A stretch of DNA of 64,000 nt from Halomonas piscis (GCF_031886125.1 NZ_CP119391.1:992001-1056000), one strand, 5' to 3'; positions 24,882-35,411 are shown, numbered from the stretch's first letter. The notes: generated by a model from the sequence alone, not told the origin. Translations and numbers: made by a program.

Positions 24882-25796
24882 ATGCGCCACGCCGTCACCT
24901 TTCGCCAGCTGGAAGTCTTCGTTGCCGTCACCCGGGAGGGCACGGTGGTGGCCGCCGCCCGGGCGCTGCGCCTGTCCCAGTCGGCCACCAGCCAGGCGCT
25001 TGGCGACCTGGAGCGCCACCTGGGCGTGGCGCTGTTCGAGCGGCTGGGCCGCCGTCTGCGGCTCAACGACATGGGGCGGGCGCTGCTCCCCCGGGCCGAG
25101 CGGCTGCTCGACGGCATGGCGGACTTCGTCGCCGCCGCCGAAGAGCCGGACGGCACGCTGCAGGGCACGCTCAACGTCTCGGCCAGCGCTACCGTGGGCA
25201 CCTATCTGCTGCCGCCCCTGGCCGGGCGCTTCAGCGATACGCACCCGGGCGCCGATCTGCGGCTGAAGCTGCGCAACACCGGCGAGGTCGTCAACGACCT
25301 GCTGCGCTTCGATGCCGATCTGGGGCTGATCGAAGGGCTTTGCCACGAACCTCGGCTGCAAAGCGAAGCCTGGTGCGAGGATCGGCTGGTGATCATTGCC
25401 GCGCCCGGGCATCCGCTGGCGCAAAAGCCCGCGCCCCGGGTCAGCGATGCCGAGCTTGCCAGGGCCCAGTGGATCCTGCGCGAGAACGGCTCGGGCACTC
25501 GGGAGATCTTCGAGTCGGCGGCGCTTGGCCACGTCAAGCAGCTCAACGTACGCATGGAGCTGAGCCAGCACGAGGCTATCAAACAGGCGGTCAAGGCCGG
25601 GTTCGGGCTGGGCTGCCTGTCCCGGCTGAGCGTGGCCGGCGAGCTGGCCCGGGGCGAGCTGGTGGCGCTTGAAAGCGAGCTTGCGCTGTCGCGGACGTTC
25701 TCGCTGGTGTGGCATCCGGAGCGCTACAGAAGCCCCCTGTGGCAGGCGTTCAAGGTGTTTCTGGTCGAGCAGCGCGACACCGTGCTAGCGGCGTAG
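24882..25796 (+). CDS. LysR family transcriptional regulator, YeiE-like
   Basis: A 304-residue regulator. The N-terminal winged helix-turn-helix is clear (FRQLEVFVAVTREGTVVAAARALRLSQSATSQALGDLE), followed by a linker helix and a periplasmic-binding-protein-like sensor domain from about residue 90. The divergent gene encodes a YeiH-type exporter, as in Escherichia coli yeiE-yeiH, so this is probably its regulator. The ligand is not known from the sequence. Its last 12 bases overlap the converging CDP-alcohol phosphatidyltransferase gene. Confidence 0.9.
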   Translation: MRHAVTFRQLEVFVAVTREGTVVAAARALRLSQSATSQALGDLERHLGVALFERLGRRLRLNDMGRALLPRAERLLDGMADFVAAAEEPDGTLQGTLNVSASATVGTYLLPPLAGRFSDTHPGADLRLKLRNTGEVVNDLLRFDADLGLIEGLCHEPRLQSEAWCEDRLVIIAAPGHPLAQKPAPRVSDAELARAQWILRENGSGTREIFESAALGHVKQLNVRMELSQHEAIKQAVKAGFGLGCLSRLSVAGELARGELVALESELALSRTFSLVWHPERYRSPLWQAFKVFLVEQRDTVLAA

Positions 25797-26393
25797 GGCG
25801 CGGTAGCCGCCCCACAGACGGGTAGCGGTGGTGACCAGGCAGGCCAGGGCAAACAGCGTGGCAAGCCAGGCAAAGTGCCCGGGAAAGAGGCAGAACAGCG
25901 CCAGAGCGGCCAGGGTTTCGGTGCCTTCGGTGAGCCCTTCCATGTAGTAAAAGGCCTTTTGCGGAAAGCGCGGGCGCCGGATGCCGCGCCGGTTGGCGGC
26001 GATGGCAAAGGCCAGAAACGACGTCCCGGTGCCGATAAAGGCCAGCAGCAAAAACGCGGCGGCGAGCGCATTGGCCGCCGGGTCGGCCAGGGCAAAGCCG
26101 AACACCACCGCGGCGTAGAAAACGAAATCCAGCCCGATGTCGAGAAAGCCGCCGGCATCGCTGGTTTCGCCGGCAAGCCGGGCAAGCGCCCCGTCCAGGC
26201 CGTCGCCCAGACGGTTGAGCGCAATCGCCACAAGCGCGGCGCCGTAGTACTCAAGCGCCAGCAGCGGCAGGGCGATTATGCCCACGACAAAGGCTCCGAG
26301 GGTAACCTGGTCCGGCGTCAGCCGGCCGTAGAGCCGGCGGGCGAGCCGCTCGAGCGGGCGTTGGGTCAGCGGCATGGTAAAGCGGTCGAGCAT
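25785..26393 (-). CDS. CDP-alcohol phosphatidyltransferase family protein
   Basis: A 202-residue membrane protein with the family active-site motif D-G-x2-A-R-x8-G-x3-D-x3-D, visible as RLGDGLDGALARLAGETSDAGGFLDIGLDF near residues 70-99. Five or six hydrophobic segments follow. Enzymes of this family transfer a phosphatidyl group from CDP-diacylglycerol to an alcohol; which alcohol is not clear. The ATG at 26393 is preceded by AGGAAT. The gene ends 12 bases inside the LysR gene on the opposite strand. It lies close to pgpA (27.2 kb), a phospholipid gene, but on the other strand. Confidence 0.85.
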   Translation of the reverse strand: MLDRFTMPLTQRPLERLARRLYGRLTPDQVTLGAFVVGIIALPLLALEYYGAALVAIALNRLGDGLDGALARLAGETSDAGGFLDIGLDFVFYAAVVFGFALADPAANALAAAFLLLAFIGTGTSFLAFAIAANRRGIRRPRFPQKAFYYMEGLTEGTETLAALALFCLFPGHFAWLATLFALACLVTTATRLWGGYRALRR

Positions 26394-26487
26394 AGGGTAT
26401 TCCTGTAGCGTAGCGGTTGAACGTACGATCGTAGTTTCGACATGCGTGCATGATGCACTGACAGACGACGGTGGGAAGGAGAATGCC

Positions 26488-27213
26488 ATGAATGCGAGCC
26501 AAATATTTCAGCAGGTGATGAAGCAGGCCGGCGGCCAGGGCCGCAGCCAGGACAGTGCCCAGAGCGGCAGCGGCTCGGGGGTCAAGGACATGGTAGACGG
26601 CCTTTCACGGCAGCTGAGCGGCGGCGGCTCCGGCAGCGGAGTGGACATGAAAAGCCTGCTGGGCGGCGGTACGCTGGGCGCGCTGCTGGGCTCCAAAGGC
26701 GGGCGCAAGATGGGCGGCAAGGCGCTCAAGTACGGCGCCATTGCCGGGGTCGGGGCGCTGGCCTGGAAGGCCTGGAAAAGCTCGCAGCAGTCTTCCTCTG
26801 GCGACGAGAACGGCGAGAATGACGGCGCTGATCGTGTCGAGGTGCTCGACGGCGATGGCCAGGAGCGGCGCAGCCTGGAGCTGCTCAAGGCCATGATCAT
26901 GGCCGCCCGGGCGGATGGCCACATCGACGAAGACGAGCAGGCGCTGATTTCCGGACAGATCGAAGACATGGGCGCCGACGAGGAGCTCAGCCGCTGGGTA
27001 GAGCAGACGCTCAAGGAACCGCTGGATGCCAAGGCCCTGGCCAGCGAAGCCGATTCGCCCCAGGCCGCCCGGGAAATGTACCTGGTCAGCGTGGCCGTGG
27101 TGGATGAGCAAAACCCCATGGAGCGCGCCTGGCTGGATCAGCTGGGCAGCGCCCTGGAGCTTGGCGATGACGTTACTGCCGAGCTCGAGCGCCAGGCGCA
27201 GCAGGCCGGCTGA
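26488..27213 (+). CDS. DUF533 family (YebE-like) protein
   Basis: A 241-residue protein of three parts: a Gly/Ser-rich N-terminal region (residues 1-60), a hydrophobic GALLGSKGGRKMGGKALKYGAIAGVGALAWKAW segment that is probably membrane-inserted (about 60-95), and a C-terminal TerB-like helical domain (LLKAMIMAARADGHIDEDEQALI, about 135 onward). This is the DUF533/YebE layout; the biochemical role is unknown. The ATG at 26488 follows GGAAGGAG. The stop codon directly abuts the GTG start of pgpA, so the two are translationally linked. Confidence 0.85.
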   Translation: MNASQIFQQVMKQAGGQGRSQDSAQSGSGSGVKDMVDGLSRQLSGGGSGSGVDMKSLLGGGTLGALLGSKGGRKMGGKALKYGAIAGVGALAWKAWKSSQQSSSGDENGENDGADRVEVLDGDGQERRSLELLKAMIMAARADGHIDEDEQALISGQIEDMGADEELSRWVEQTLKEPLDAKALASEADSPQAAREMYLVSVAVVDEQNPMERAWLDQLGSALELGDDVTAELERQAQQAG

Positions 27214-27702
27214 GTGGACACCTTGACGCTATGGCTGGCAACGGGGCTGGGCGTCGGCTTTATGCCGGTGGCCCCGGGCACGTTCGGTTCGCTGTGGGGG
27301 CTGCCGCTGGCATGGTGGCTGGGCGATAAAACGCCCGGGCGCCAGGCGTCCCTTGTCGCGATCATGGCGCTGCTGGCGGTACCGATATGCCACTGGGCCT
27401 CGGTCACGCACTTTGCCGGCGGCGACGCCGGGAGCATCGTGCTCGACGAGATCGTGGCGTTTCCGCTGGCGCTGCTGGGGCTTGCCTTCACGGGGCGGCC
27501 CGCCGCGCGGCAGCTTTCCTGGCTGGCGCTGGCCTTCGCGCTGTTTCGCGCCTTTGATGCGCTCAAGCCGCCCCCGGTCAGCTGGGTGGAAACGCTGCCC
27601 GGCGGGATCGGCATCGTCGCCGACGACCTGGTGGCCGCCGGGCTTGCCTGGGGTTGCATGGCGTTGATCATGCGCGCCGGGCAGCGCTATCGCCAGGCCT
27701 GA
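27214..27702 (+). CDS. pgpA: Phosphatidylglycerophosphatase A
   Basis: A 162-residue inner-membrane phosphatase that removes the phosphate of phosphatidylglycerophosphate to give phosphatidylglycerol. Family motifs are seen as GFMPVAPGTFGSLWGLP near residue 12, GSIVLDEIVAFPLALLG near 74, and FRAFDALKPPP plus GIGIVADDLVAA in the C-terminal half. It starts with GTG immediately after the stop of the preceding gene, with no own strong ribosome-binding site, which indicates translational coupling. Confidence 0.9.
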   Translation: MDTLTLWLATGLGVGFMPVAPGTFGSLWGLPLAWWLGDKTPGRQASLVAIMALLAVPICHWASVTHFAGGDAGSIVLDEIVAFPLALLGLAFTGRPAARQLSWLALAFALFRAFDALKPPPVSWVETLPGGIGIVADDLVAAGLAWGCMALIMRAGQRYRQA

Positions 27703-27717
27703 CGGGGTTGGCGCGAG

Positions 27718-28386
27718 CTAGTCAAACGTGGGGCCGCCGGCCTCGTCGCCCCAGATCTCTTCCAGGCGGTCATCGCGGCCGCAGCGGAAACGGTAGAACT
27801 TGTAGCGCAGCGGGTTTTTCTCGTAATAGTTCTGATGGTAGTCCTCGGCTTCCCAGAACGTGCCGGCGGGGGCAATTTCGGTAGCGATGGCCCGGTCGAA
27901 ACGCTCCTGCATCTCGGCCAGCGACGCTTCGGCAAGCTCCCGCTGGCGGTCGTTTCGGTAGAAAATGGCCGAACGATACTGGGCGCCGGTGTCGCAGAAC
28001 TGGCGATCTTCGGCGAAGGGGTCGACGTTGCGCCAGAAAATCTCCAGCAGTTCGGCGTAGCCGATCTCGTCGGGGTCGTAGGTGATCCTGACCGCCTCGG
28101 CGTGGCCGGTGCCGCCGCCCGAAACGGTTTCATAGTCGGGGTTTTCCCGCTCGCCGCCGGTGTAGCCCGAGGTGGTCGCCGTGACGCCGGGCTGGCGGTC
28201 ATAGGGCGGCTCCATGCACCAGAAGCAGCCGCCGGCAAAAATCGCCGTGGCGAGGTCCTCGGCGGCGCTGTCGGCCGGCGCCTCGGGGCTATCGGCGGCG
28301 TGCGCCGTGGGGAAAGCCAGGCCGGCGGCGAGCAGCCCGGCAAGCGGTAGGGAGCGAAGCAATAGTGAACGAAGCAACAGCGGCAT
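27718..28386 (-). CDS. msrA: Peptide-methionine (S)-S-oxide reductase, exported
   Basis: A 222-residue MsrA with the catalytic motif GCFWCMEPPYDR near residue 53 and the family blocks TSGYTGGERENPDYETVSGGGTGHAEAV and QYRSAIFYRND. An N-terminal hydrophobic stretch (SLLLRSLPLAGLLAAGLAF, then AHA-AD) is a Sec signal peptide, so this copy acts in the periplasm, repairing oxidised methionines in envelope proteins. It is monocistronic and converges with pgpA. The start is ATG at 28386 after an AGGAG site. Confidence 0.93.
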   Translation of the reverse strand: MPLLLRSLLLRSLPLAGLLAAGLAFPTAHAADSPEAPADSAAEDLATAIFAGGCFWCMEPPYDRQPGVTATTSGYTGGERENPDYETVSGGGTGHAEAVRITYDPDEIGYAELLEIFWRNVDPFAEDRQFCDTGAQYRSAIFYRNDRQRELAEASLAEMQERFDRAIATEIAPAGTFWEAEDYHQNYYEKNPLRYKFYRFRCGRDDRLEEIWGDEAGGPTFD

Positions 28387-28681
28387 AGGGGCTCCTGTGG
28401 CGCAGCGCGCCGGCGCAGGGTGTCAGGGTGAGCCGAAAGTGTACGGCTTTCTTGCTATGTATCATATTTGTATATGAAAGGGGATGGCAACAATATTTTG
28501 CGGTTTGTGTTGACGCGGGTCCGGGGAAAGGCCATGATGCCTCTCAGTTGGTTAGCAAGTGGAACGTTGTCAGCAGCATCGAAGCGCCTCAAGCGTTGAG
28601 TCTGGTGAAAGTTTCTTGTTCTACCCACTGCAATTCGGGTATTACCCGGCTCTATATTTCGCTACATCGAGGATATCGATC
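28387..28681 (+). promoter_or_regulatory. Long 5' leader and promoter region of the cold-shock gene
   Basis: No gene is seen in these 295 bases. AT-rich promoter-like sequence lies near 28455-28490, leaving a transcribed leader of perhaps 150-200 bases before the cold-shock start codon. Long leaders that fold according to temperature are known for cspA-type genes. The msrA promoter must also lie at the left end of this gap. Confidence 0.4.
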
Positions 28682-28888
28682 ATGGCAACTGGTACCGTCA
28701 AGTGGTTCAACGACACTAAAGGCTTCGGCTTTATTTCTCCGGACGACAACGGCGACGATCTGTTCGTCCACTTCTCCGAAATTCAGGCTGAAGGCTTCAA
28801 ATCCCTGCAGGACGGCCAGAAGGTTTCCTTCGACGTCACCCAGGGCAAGAAAGGCCTTCAGGCGTCCAACGTCGTAGCCGAAGACTAA
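28682..28888 (+). CDS. Cold-shock protein, CspA family
   Basis: A 68-residue single cold-shock domain. The RNA-binding motifs RNP1 (KGFGFI) and RNP2 (DLFVHF) are intact within [20 protein letters not shown] and [14 protein letters not shown]. Such proteins bind single-stranded RNA or DNA and melt RNA structure. Start and length are standard. A strong terminator follows and a long leader precedes it. Confidence 0.96.
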   Translation: MATGTVKWFNDTKGFGFISPDDNGDDLFVHFSEIQAEGFKSLQDGQKVSFDVTQGKKGLQASNVVAED

Positions 28889-28930
28889 GCGCTACGCCGC
28901 TAACGGCCAGCATCAGGCCGGCTGGACAAG

Positions 28931-28956
28931 AAAACCCCGCTACGGCGGGGTTTTTT
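28931..28956 (+). terminator. Terminator of the cold-shock gene
   Basis: AAAACCCCGC pairs with GCGGGGTTTT over a 4-base loop and is followed by further T residues, about 45 bases after the stop codon. Confidence 0.93.
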
Positions 28957-29036
28957 GCTGTCCGGCTTTTGGCCGGTGAGGCATTGCGCTAGGGTAGCGT
29001 GGACAATGCGAGTCAAGAGGGGAGAGATACCGAGCC

Positions 29037-29699
29037 ATGACGCAACAAAGTGAGCTGATTATCGAACCGTTGTCGGGGCGGCCGGCCAACGCCTGCGTGT
29101 TTATCCTGCACGGGCTGGGCGCCGACGGCTACGACTTCGAGCCGCTGGTGCCCCAGCTTGACCTGCCCGCCGGCGCCGAGGTCCGCTTTGTCATGCCCCA
29201 TGCGCCGCGGCTGGCGGTCAGCGTCAACAACGGCATGACCATGCCGGCCTGGTACGACATTCTGTCCGTGGATCTGGGGCGCGAGGTGGATAGCGGACAG
29301 CTGGCAAGCTCGGCAGAGCGCATCCAGCAGCTGATGCGGCGCCAGATCGAAGGGGGAATCGACAGCCGGCGCCTCGTCGTTGCCGGGTTTTCCCAGGGCG
29401 GCGCGGTAGCCTATCAGGCCGCGCTTACCTTTGAGCAGCCGCTTGCCGGGCTGCTGGCCATGTCCACCTACCTGGCCGACCGCGACGTGCCGGGCCCGGG
29501 TGACGGCGCTGCGCTGCCCATTGAGGCGCACCACGGCACCGCCGATCCGGTGGTGCCCGAAAGCCTCGGCCGGCAGAGCGTCGAGACGCTGCGCGCGCTG
29601 GGTTACGCGGTGGAGTATCGCACCTATGAAATGGCCCATGCGCTGTGCCCGGAGCAAATCGGCGACATCAGCCGCTTTTTGGGCGCGCGGCTCGCGTAG
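29037..29699 (+). CDS. Carboxylesterase / phospholipase family alpha/beta hydrolase
   Basis: A 220-residue alpha/beta hydrolase of the small carboxylesterase group. The nucleophile elbow is GFSQGGAVAY near residue 118. The acid is in GTADPVVPESLG, and the catalytic His is in MAHALCPEQI near the C-terminus. FILHGLGADGYDFEPLV forms the oxyanion region. Substrates are short acyl or lysophospholipid esters by family. The gene is followed 3 bases later by the YihY-like gene, so the two are likely co-transcribed. Confidence 0.9.
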   Translation: MTQQSELIIEPLSGRPANACVFILHGLGADGYDFEPLVPQLDLPAGAEVRFVMPHAPRLAVSVNNGMTMPAWYDILSVDLGREVDSGQLASSAERIQQLMRRQIEGGIDSRRLVVAGFSQGGAVAYQAALTFEQPLAGLLAMSTYLADRDVPGPGDGAALPIEAHHGTADPVVPESLGRQSVETLRALGYAVEYRTYEMAHALCPEQIGDISRFLGARLA

Positions 29700-29702
29700 G
29701 CG

Positions 29703-30761
29703 ATGGGCGGCGCATCGCGAGGGCGCAACGCCCGTCACCCCGAGCAGATCCCGCGGCGCGGCTGGCGCGACGTCGCCTGGCGCGTGTATCACGAGGCCGG
29801 GCAGGATCGCATTACCCTGCTGGCGGCGGGCGTGGCGTTCTACGCGCTGCTGGCGCTGTTTCCCGCTATTGCCGTGGTGGTCTCCGTCGGCGGGCTGCTG
29901 TTCGACCCCTATGAAGCCGGGCAGCAGCTGCGCGATCTGACCCGCTTCATGCCGCCGGACGCCGCCGGGCTGATTGCTCGCCAGGCGCAAAAAGTGGCCC
30001 AGAGCGCGGAAGATCGCGGCGGCGTGGCGGCGCTGATCAGCGGGGTAGTGGCGCTGTTCGTGGCGTCGAAAGGCGTGCGCGGGCTGATCGCGGGGCTCAA
30101 CGTGGTATACGGCGAAGGCGACAAGCGCAGCCGCGTCAAGCGCAGTGCGATGGTGATGGCGCTAACCCTGGGGATGATCGTGATGACGCTTTTGACCCTT
30201 GGGTTTATCGCGCTGGTGCCGTTTGGCATGGCGTACATGCCGCTCTCGTCGCTCATGGAGCGGCTGCTTTACTGGCTGCGCTGGCCGGTGTTGCTGGTGG
30301 TGATGAGCCTGGGCATTGCGCTGCTGTACCGCTTTGCGCCGTATCGGCGGGCGCCGCGCTGGCAGTGGCTGAGCGTGGGTACGCTGCTGGCGACGGTGCT
30401 GTGGCTGCTGGGCTCGGGCGGGCTTTCGCTTTACGCGCGGTACTTTTCCCGCTTCAGCGAGCTGTACGGCTCGCTGGGGGCCGTGGTGGTGTTGATGCTG
30501 TGGTTCTGGTTGTCGGCGTTTGTGGTTTTGCTGGGGGCGGAAATCAACGCCCAGATGGAGCGCCAGACGCGCAGGGATACCACTGTGGGGCGCGAGCGCC
30601 CCATGGGCAGCCGGCGTGCCCACGCAGCCGATACGCTGGGCGCGGAGCACCCCTGGCACGCGGATGCGAGCCCTGACGGAATGAACCATGAGGACAGCGA
30701 CAAGAGCCGGGAAAAAGCCGATGGCGAAAAACCGGGAGCGAAGCAGCCGCCACAAGCCTGA
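29703..30761 (+). CDS. YihY/BrkB family membrane protein
   Basis: A 352-residue protein with six hydrophobic helices between residues 35 and 285. Family sequence blocks include the LLAAGVAFYALLALFPAIAVVVS stretch, ALFVASKGVRGLI, LYRFAPYRRAPRWQWLS and VLMLWFWLSAFVVLLGAEINA. The last 65 residues are hydrophilic and charged (DKSREKADGEKPG), probably cytoplasmic and disordered. The family was once labelled RNase BN by mistake; its function remains unknown. It starts 3 bases after the esterase stop codon. Confidence 0.9.
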   Translation: MGGASRGRNARHPEQIPRRGWRDVAWRVYHEAGQDRITLLAAGVAFYALLALFPAIAVVVSVGGLLFDPYEAGQQLRDLTRFMPPDAAGLIARQAQKVAQSAEDRGGVAALISGVVALFVASKGVRGLIAGLNVVYGEGDKRSRVKRSAMVMALTLGMIVMTLLTLGFIALVPFGMAYMPLSSLMERLLYWLRWPVLLVVMSLGIALLYRFAPYRRAPRWQWLSVGTLLATVLWLLGSGGLSLYARYFSRFSELYGSLGAVVVLMLWFWLSAFVVLLGAEINAQMERQTRRDTTVGRERPMGSRRAHAADTLGAEHPWHADASPDGMNHEDSDKSREKADGEKPGAKQPPQA

Positions 30762-30800
30762 CCGCGCGTGGCGCGGTCAGGAAGTCGCAAGCAGGGCTGG

Positions 30801-32207
30801 CTACAACAGTTCTTCGGCGGCCAGCGCCAGGCGCGAACGCTCCACGCTTTTCAGCGTGATGTGGCCGGCGTGGGGCCAGTCGCGAAAGCGCTCGACCACG
30901 GCGGCCATGCCGCAGGTATTGGCGGTGAGGTAGGGCGTGTCAATCTGGCCGACGTTGCCCAGGCAGACGATCTTGGTGTTTTTCCCCGCACGGCTGATGA
31001 GCCCCTTGAGCTGCTTGGGAGTGAAGTTCTGCGCTTCGTCGATAATCAGCAGCGTATCGTTGAGCGTGCGTCCGCGCATGAAAGTGGGCGAGCGGATTTG
31101 CACCCGAGAGCCGATCAGCTGGCGGGTGGCGCTGTCGTCCCAGCTGGACTCGCCTTCCTCGCTGCGCAGTAGATTATCCATGTTGTCGTGGAAGGCGCCC
31201 ATCCACGGTGACATTTTCTCTTCTTCGGTGCCGGGCAGAAAGCCGATGTCTTCCCCCATGGCAATGGGCGCGCGAGTAAACACGATGCGCTCGAAGTCAC
31301 GATGATCCAGTGTCTGCTGGAATGCCGCGGCGAGTGTCATGAATGTCTTGCCGGTACCCGCGTTGCCGGCGATGGTAACCAGGTCAATGTCTTTGTCCAT
31401 CAGCAGGTTGAGGGTAAAGTTCTGCCGGCTGTCATGGGCGTGAACGCCCCATACGCCGCCGTGATGGCGGTAGTTGGTGAGCAGTTCAAGACGTGCGGTG
31501 GAGGGAGATATATCGCGCACGATGGCTTCGAATTCGGCGCCGTTTTCGCTGTCCGATACCAGCATGCCCGCATGCCATTCCTTGGGAATGTCGCCTTTCA
31601 TCTGGTAAAAGGTGCGCTGTTCCACGCGCTCGACGTTGACCTGCACATCCAGCGTCTCCCACAGCGGGGCAGCGTGTTGGTCGCGGCTGTAAACCGCCGC
31701 GCCTTCGATCATGCTGTCGCTGTCGTCGAAGGCGCGGTCGCTCAGGTAGTCTTCTACCGGAACGTTCAGGGCCGCTGCCTTGATGCGCAGGTTGATGTCT
31801 TTCGACACCAGAATCACCGAGGCATCGGGGCGCTCATCCCGCAACCGGCAGGTTTCCGCCAGCAGGCGGTTGTCGGCGCTGGAGAACAGGCGCTCAAGCG
31901 GCTTCAGGTCGTCGTAGCATAAAAAGCGCAGTCGGCCGGGTTCGCCGGTGGCGCGGGGGAGAGGGATGCCGCGTTCAATATCGGCAAAGCTGGCTCGGTG
32001 GGTCAGGTCGGACAGCGTGCGGCTGACCTGACGGGCAGTGCGGGCAATATCACGGATGCCGTTTTTGTGCTTGTCCAGCTCTTCAAGCACTGTCATGGGG
32101 ATCACCACGTCGTGCTCGTCAAAGTGGTAAAGCGCCATGGGGTCGTGGATCAGTACGTTCGTGTCGAGCACATAAAGCCGTGTGGCTTTCTTTTCGAGTC
32201 GGACCAT
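30801..32207 (-). CDS. PhoH family protein with PIN domain
   Basis: A 468-residue fusion of a PIN nuclease-like domain (LYVLDTNVLIHDPMALYHF at the N-terminus, with acidic residues through EELDKHKNG and DNRLLAE) and a PhoH ATPase/helicase-like domain. The latter has Walker A GNAGTGKTFMTLAA near residue 262, LLIIDEAQNFTPKQLK as Walker B near 385, and a conserved SRAGKNTKIVCLGN segment. The PIN-PhoH (PhoH2-like) type is thought to unwind and cleave RNA. The ATG at 32207 is preferred because the CAGGAG site is 11 bases upstream; the in-frame GTG four codons earlier overlaps that site. Confidence 0.88.
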   Translation of the reverse strand: MVRLEKKATRLYVLDTNVLIHDPMALYHFDEHDVVIPMTVLEELDKHKNGIRDIARTARQVSRTLSDLTHRASFADIERGIPLPRATGEPGRLRFLCYDDLKPLERLFSSADNRLLAETCRLRDERPDASVILVSKDINLRIKAAALNVPVEDYLSDRAFDDSDSMIEGAAVYSRDQHAAPLWETLDVQVNVERVEQRTFYQMKGDIPKEWHAGMLVSDSENGAEFEAIVRDISPSTARLELLTNYRHHGGVWGVHAHDSRQNFTLNLLMDKDIDLVTIAGNAGTGKTFMTLAAAFQQTLDHRDFERIVFTRAPIAMGEDIGFLPGTEEEKMSPWMGAFHDNMDNLLRSEEGESSWDDSATRQLIGSRVQIRSPTFMRGRTLNDTLLIIDEAQNFTPKQLKGLISRAGKNTKIVCLGNVGQIDTPYLTANTCGMAAVVERFRDWPHAGHITLKSVERSRLALAAEELL

Positions 32208-32533
32208 CGTTGGAAGCACTCCTGCGTTGACAGCAACATCGACACGGGCGAGGCCGTTGGCATGGCCGTGTCGTTCCCTGGCGTGTTCCGGTGGCTCCTT
32301 CTTCTGTGGGTTCTGTGGGGCCTGGTGTCACAGGCCGTTGCCTGTGAAGCACATGGAGGCGGTTGACTCAGTTCTAGTGTCGGTCAGCGCCAACGCTTTT
32401 ACCATACCGCGCCAGGCGAAAGGCTTAAAGGCAATGTGTTCACGGCGGGTGTTCGTCCGAATAATGTTCCCTGATATCGTCGGATCAGCGATAATAGTGT
32501 TGCAATGATGCGTTTTTTTCAGGAGATATTACG
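32208..32533. other. Divergent intergenic region without a gene
   Basis: These 326 bases separate the phoH-like gene and the cation transporter gene. I see promoter-like AT-rich sequence near 32455-32520 and a few short imperfect hairpins around 32310-32345, but no recognisable operator, RNA or small gene. Confidence 0.5.
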
Positions 32534-33391
32534 GTGAGTGCCGTAACGATTGAGCGTCGCGCCCTGCGGTTTTCCGCTATTTCTGCCGCGGTGTTTGCCT
32601 TTTCCGGGCTGGCGCTGGGTGTGGCCAGCGGCTCCATGACCATTCTGTTTGACAGCGGCTATTCGCTGATGAGCCTTGCGCTGGTGGTGCTGTCGCTCTG
32701 GGCGCACCGCTGTGTGCAGCGCCCGGCCTGCGGGCGCTACCCCTTTGGACGCCTGACGGTGGAGCCGCTGACGGTGCTGCTCAAGGGCGTGATGATCGGG
32801 CTGGTGTGTCTGGCATCGCTGGGTGCTGCCCTGTGGAGCCTGGCGCACGGCGGTCGCACTGTCAGCCTTGACCTCGCGCTGGCGTTTGGCGTGTTGAACG
32901 TGGTGGGTTGCGCACTTAGCTGGGGGTACCTCAAGCGCTGCGCAGCAAGGGTTAACGCACCGCTGCTGGCGGCCGAGATTCGCCAGTGGCAAATGGATAC
33001 CTGGCTGAGCGCGGCGGTGCTGATCGGCTTTGCCGTGACCTTTCTCCTCAGCCTGACGCCCTGGGCGGCATGGGCGCGCTTTGCCGATCCGGTGATGGTG
33101 CTGCTGATCGTGGGATATTTCCTGCCGATCCCCTGGCGCATGAATCGCGACGCGCTGCGTGAAGTGATGCTGGCAACGCCCGGCGATGCCCTGCGTCAGG
33201 CGCTGATAGCGCAGGATACGCTGGCGGTAGCGCCCGAGAATATCCGGCTGGCGCAGGTAGGCAGTTTCATGCTGCTGGATATCAAGCTCGCCAAGGATGA
33301 GCTCAAGGATGCCGATAGTATCGTCGCCACGCTGGAGCAGCGCTGTCGCCAGCTGGAGCTGCGGCCGGTCACTTCGATTACCCTGACTTGA
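32534..33391 (+). CDS. Cation diffusion facilitator family transporter
   Basis: A 285-residue membrane protein with six hydrophobic segments and a C-terminal cytoplasmic region. The metal-site helix near residue 40 reads FDSGYSLMSLALVVLSLW, a variant of the usual D-x3-D/H-x3-D pattern, and PFGRLTVEPL near 78 corresponds to the loop after it. The C-terminal domain is short. Members export Zn2+, Co2+, Cd2+, Mn2+ or Fe2+ by proton exchange; the variant site leaves the metal unresolved. It starts with GTG at 32534 behind AGGAGAT and runs 16 bases short of ybaK, so both may be co-transcribed. Confidence 0.82.
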   Translation: MSAVTIERRALRFSAISAAVFAFSGLALGVASGSMTILFDSGYSLMSLALVVLSLWAHRCVQRPACGRYPFGRLTVEPLTVLLKGVMIGLVCLASLGAALWSLAHGGRTVSLDLALAFGVLNVVGCALSWGYLKRCAARVNAPLLAAEIRQWQMDTWLSAAVLIGFAVTFLLSLTPWAAWARFADPVMVLLIVGYFLPIPWRMNRDALREVMLATPGDALRQALIAQDTLAVAPENIRLAQVGSFMLLDIKLAKDELKDADSIVATLEQRCRQLELRPVTSITLT

Positions 33392-33407
33392 AGCCTGGAG
33401 GTTAGCC

Positions 33408-33875
33408 ATGACACCGGCCATTGACGCCGCCAAAAAAGCTCGCGTCGCCTTTGCGACTCACACCTACACCCACGATGAAAGCGCGGTCTCTTACGGCCTC
33501 GAAGCGGCGGAGAAGCTGGGCGTGACACCCGAGTGCATCTTCAAAACGCTGGTGGTGCTGCTGGACGGCAAGCGCTTGGCGGTAGGCATCGTGCCGGTCG
33601 AAAGCCAGCTTGGCTTAAAACAGCTCGCCCGGGTGGCAGGCGCGAAAAAAGCCGCCATGGCGCCACCTGCCGAGGTCGAACGTGCCACCGGCTACGTGCT
33701 GGGTGGAGTGAGCCCGCTGGGGCAGAAAAAGCGCCTGCCCACGTTTATTGATACGTCGGCCGAGGCGCTTGAGCAGGTCTATGTGAGTGCCGGCAAACGC
33801 GGGCTTGAAATCGCTCTGGCCCCGGCGGATCTGGCGGGGCTCATCGGGGCAGAGTTTGCTTCGCTTGCCGTATAG
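33408..33875 (+). CDS. ybaK: Cys-tRNA(Pro) deacylase, YbaK/EbsC family
   Basis: A 155-residue protein with the YbaK fold. Landmarks are the HDESAVSYGLEAAEKLG helix, the catalytic Lys region IFKTLVV, GYVLGGVSPLGQKKRLPTFID near residue 95, and the C-terminal AGKRGLEIALAPADLA. YbaK hydrolyses Cys-tRNA(Pro) made by mistake by prolyl-tRNA synthetase. Length and motifs are complete. Confidence 0.92.
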   Translation: MTPAIDAAKKARVAFATHTYTHDESAVSYGLEAAEKLGVTPECIFKTLVVLLDGKRLAVGIVPVESQLGLKQLARVAGAKKAAMAPPAEVERATGYVLGGVSPLGQKKRLPTFIDTSAEALEQVYVSAGKRGLEIALAPADLAGLIGAEFASLAV

Positions 33876-33971
33876 CCGCGAGCTTTTCTGGTAAACTGCG
33901 GGGCATTGGCGGCGATCTCTATGGGGTAGCCGCTCCCTTCTTCAGATGCCCTCTTTTTTCAGGTAACTCTT

Positions 33972-35387
<1,416 letters not shown>

Positions 35388-35411
35388 AATCCGGGAGACA
35401 CTGACCGATCC

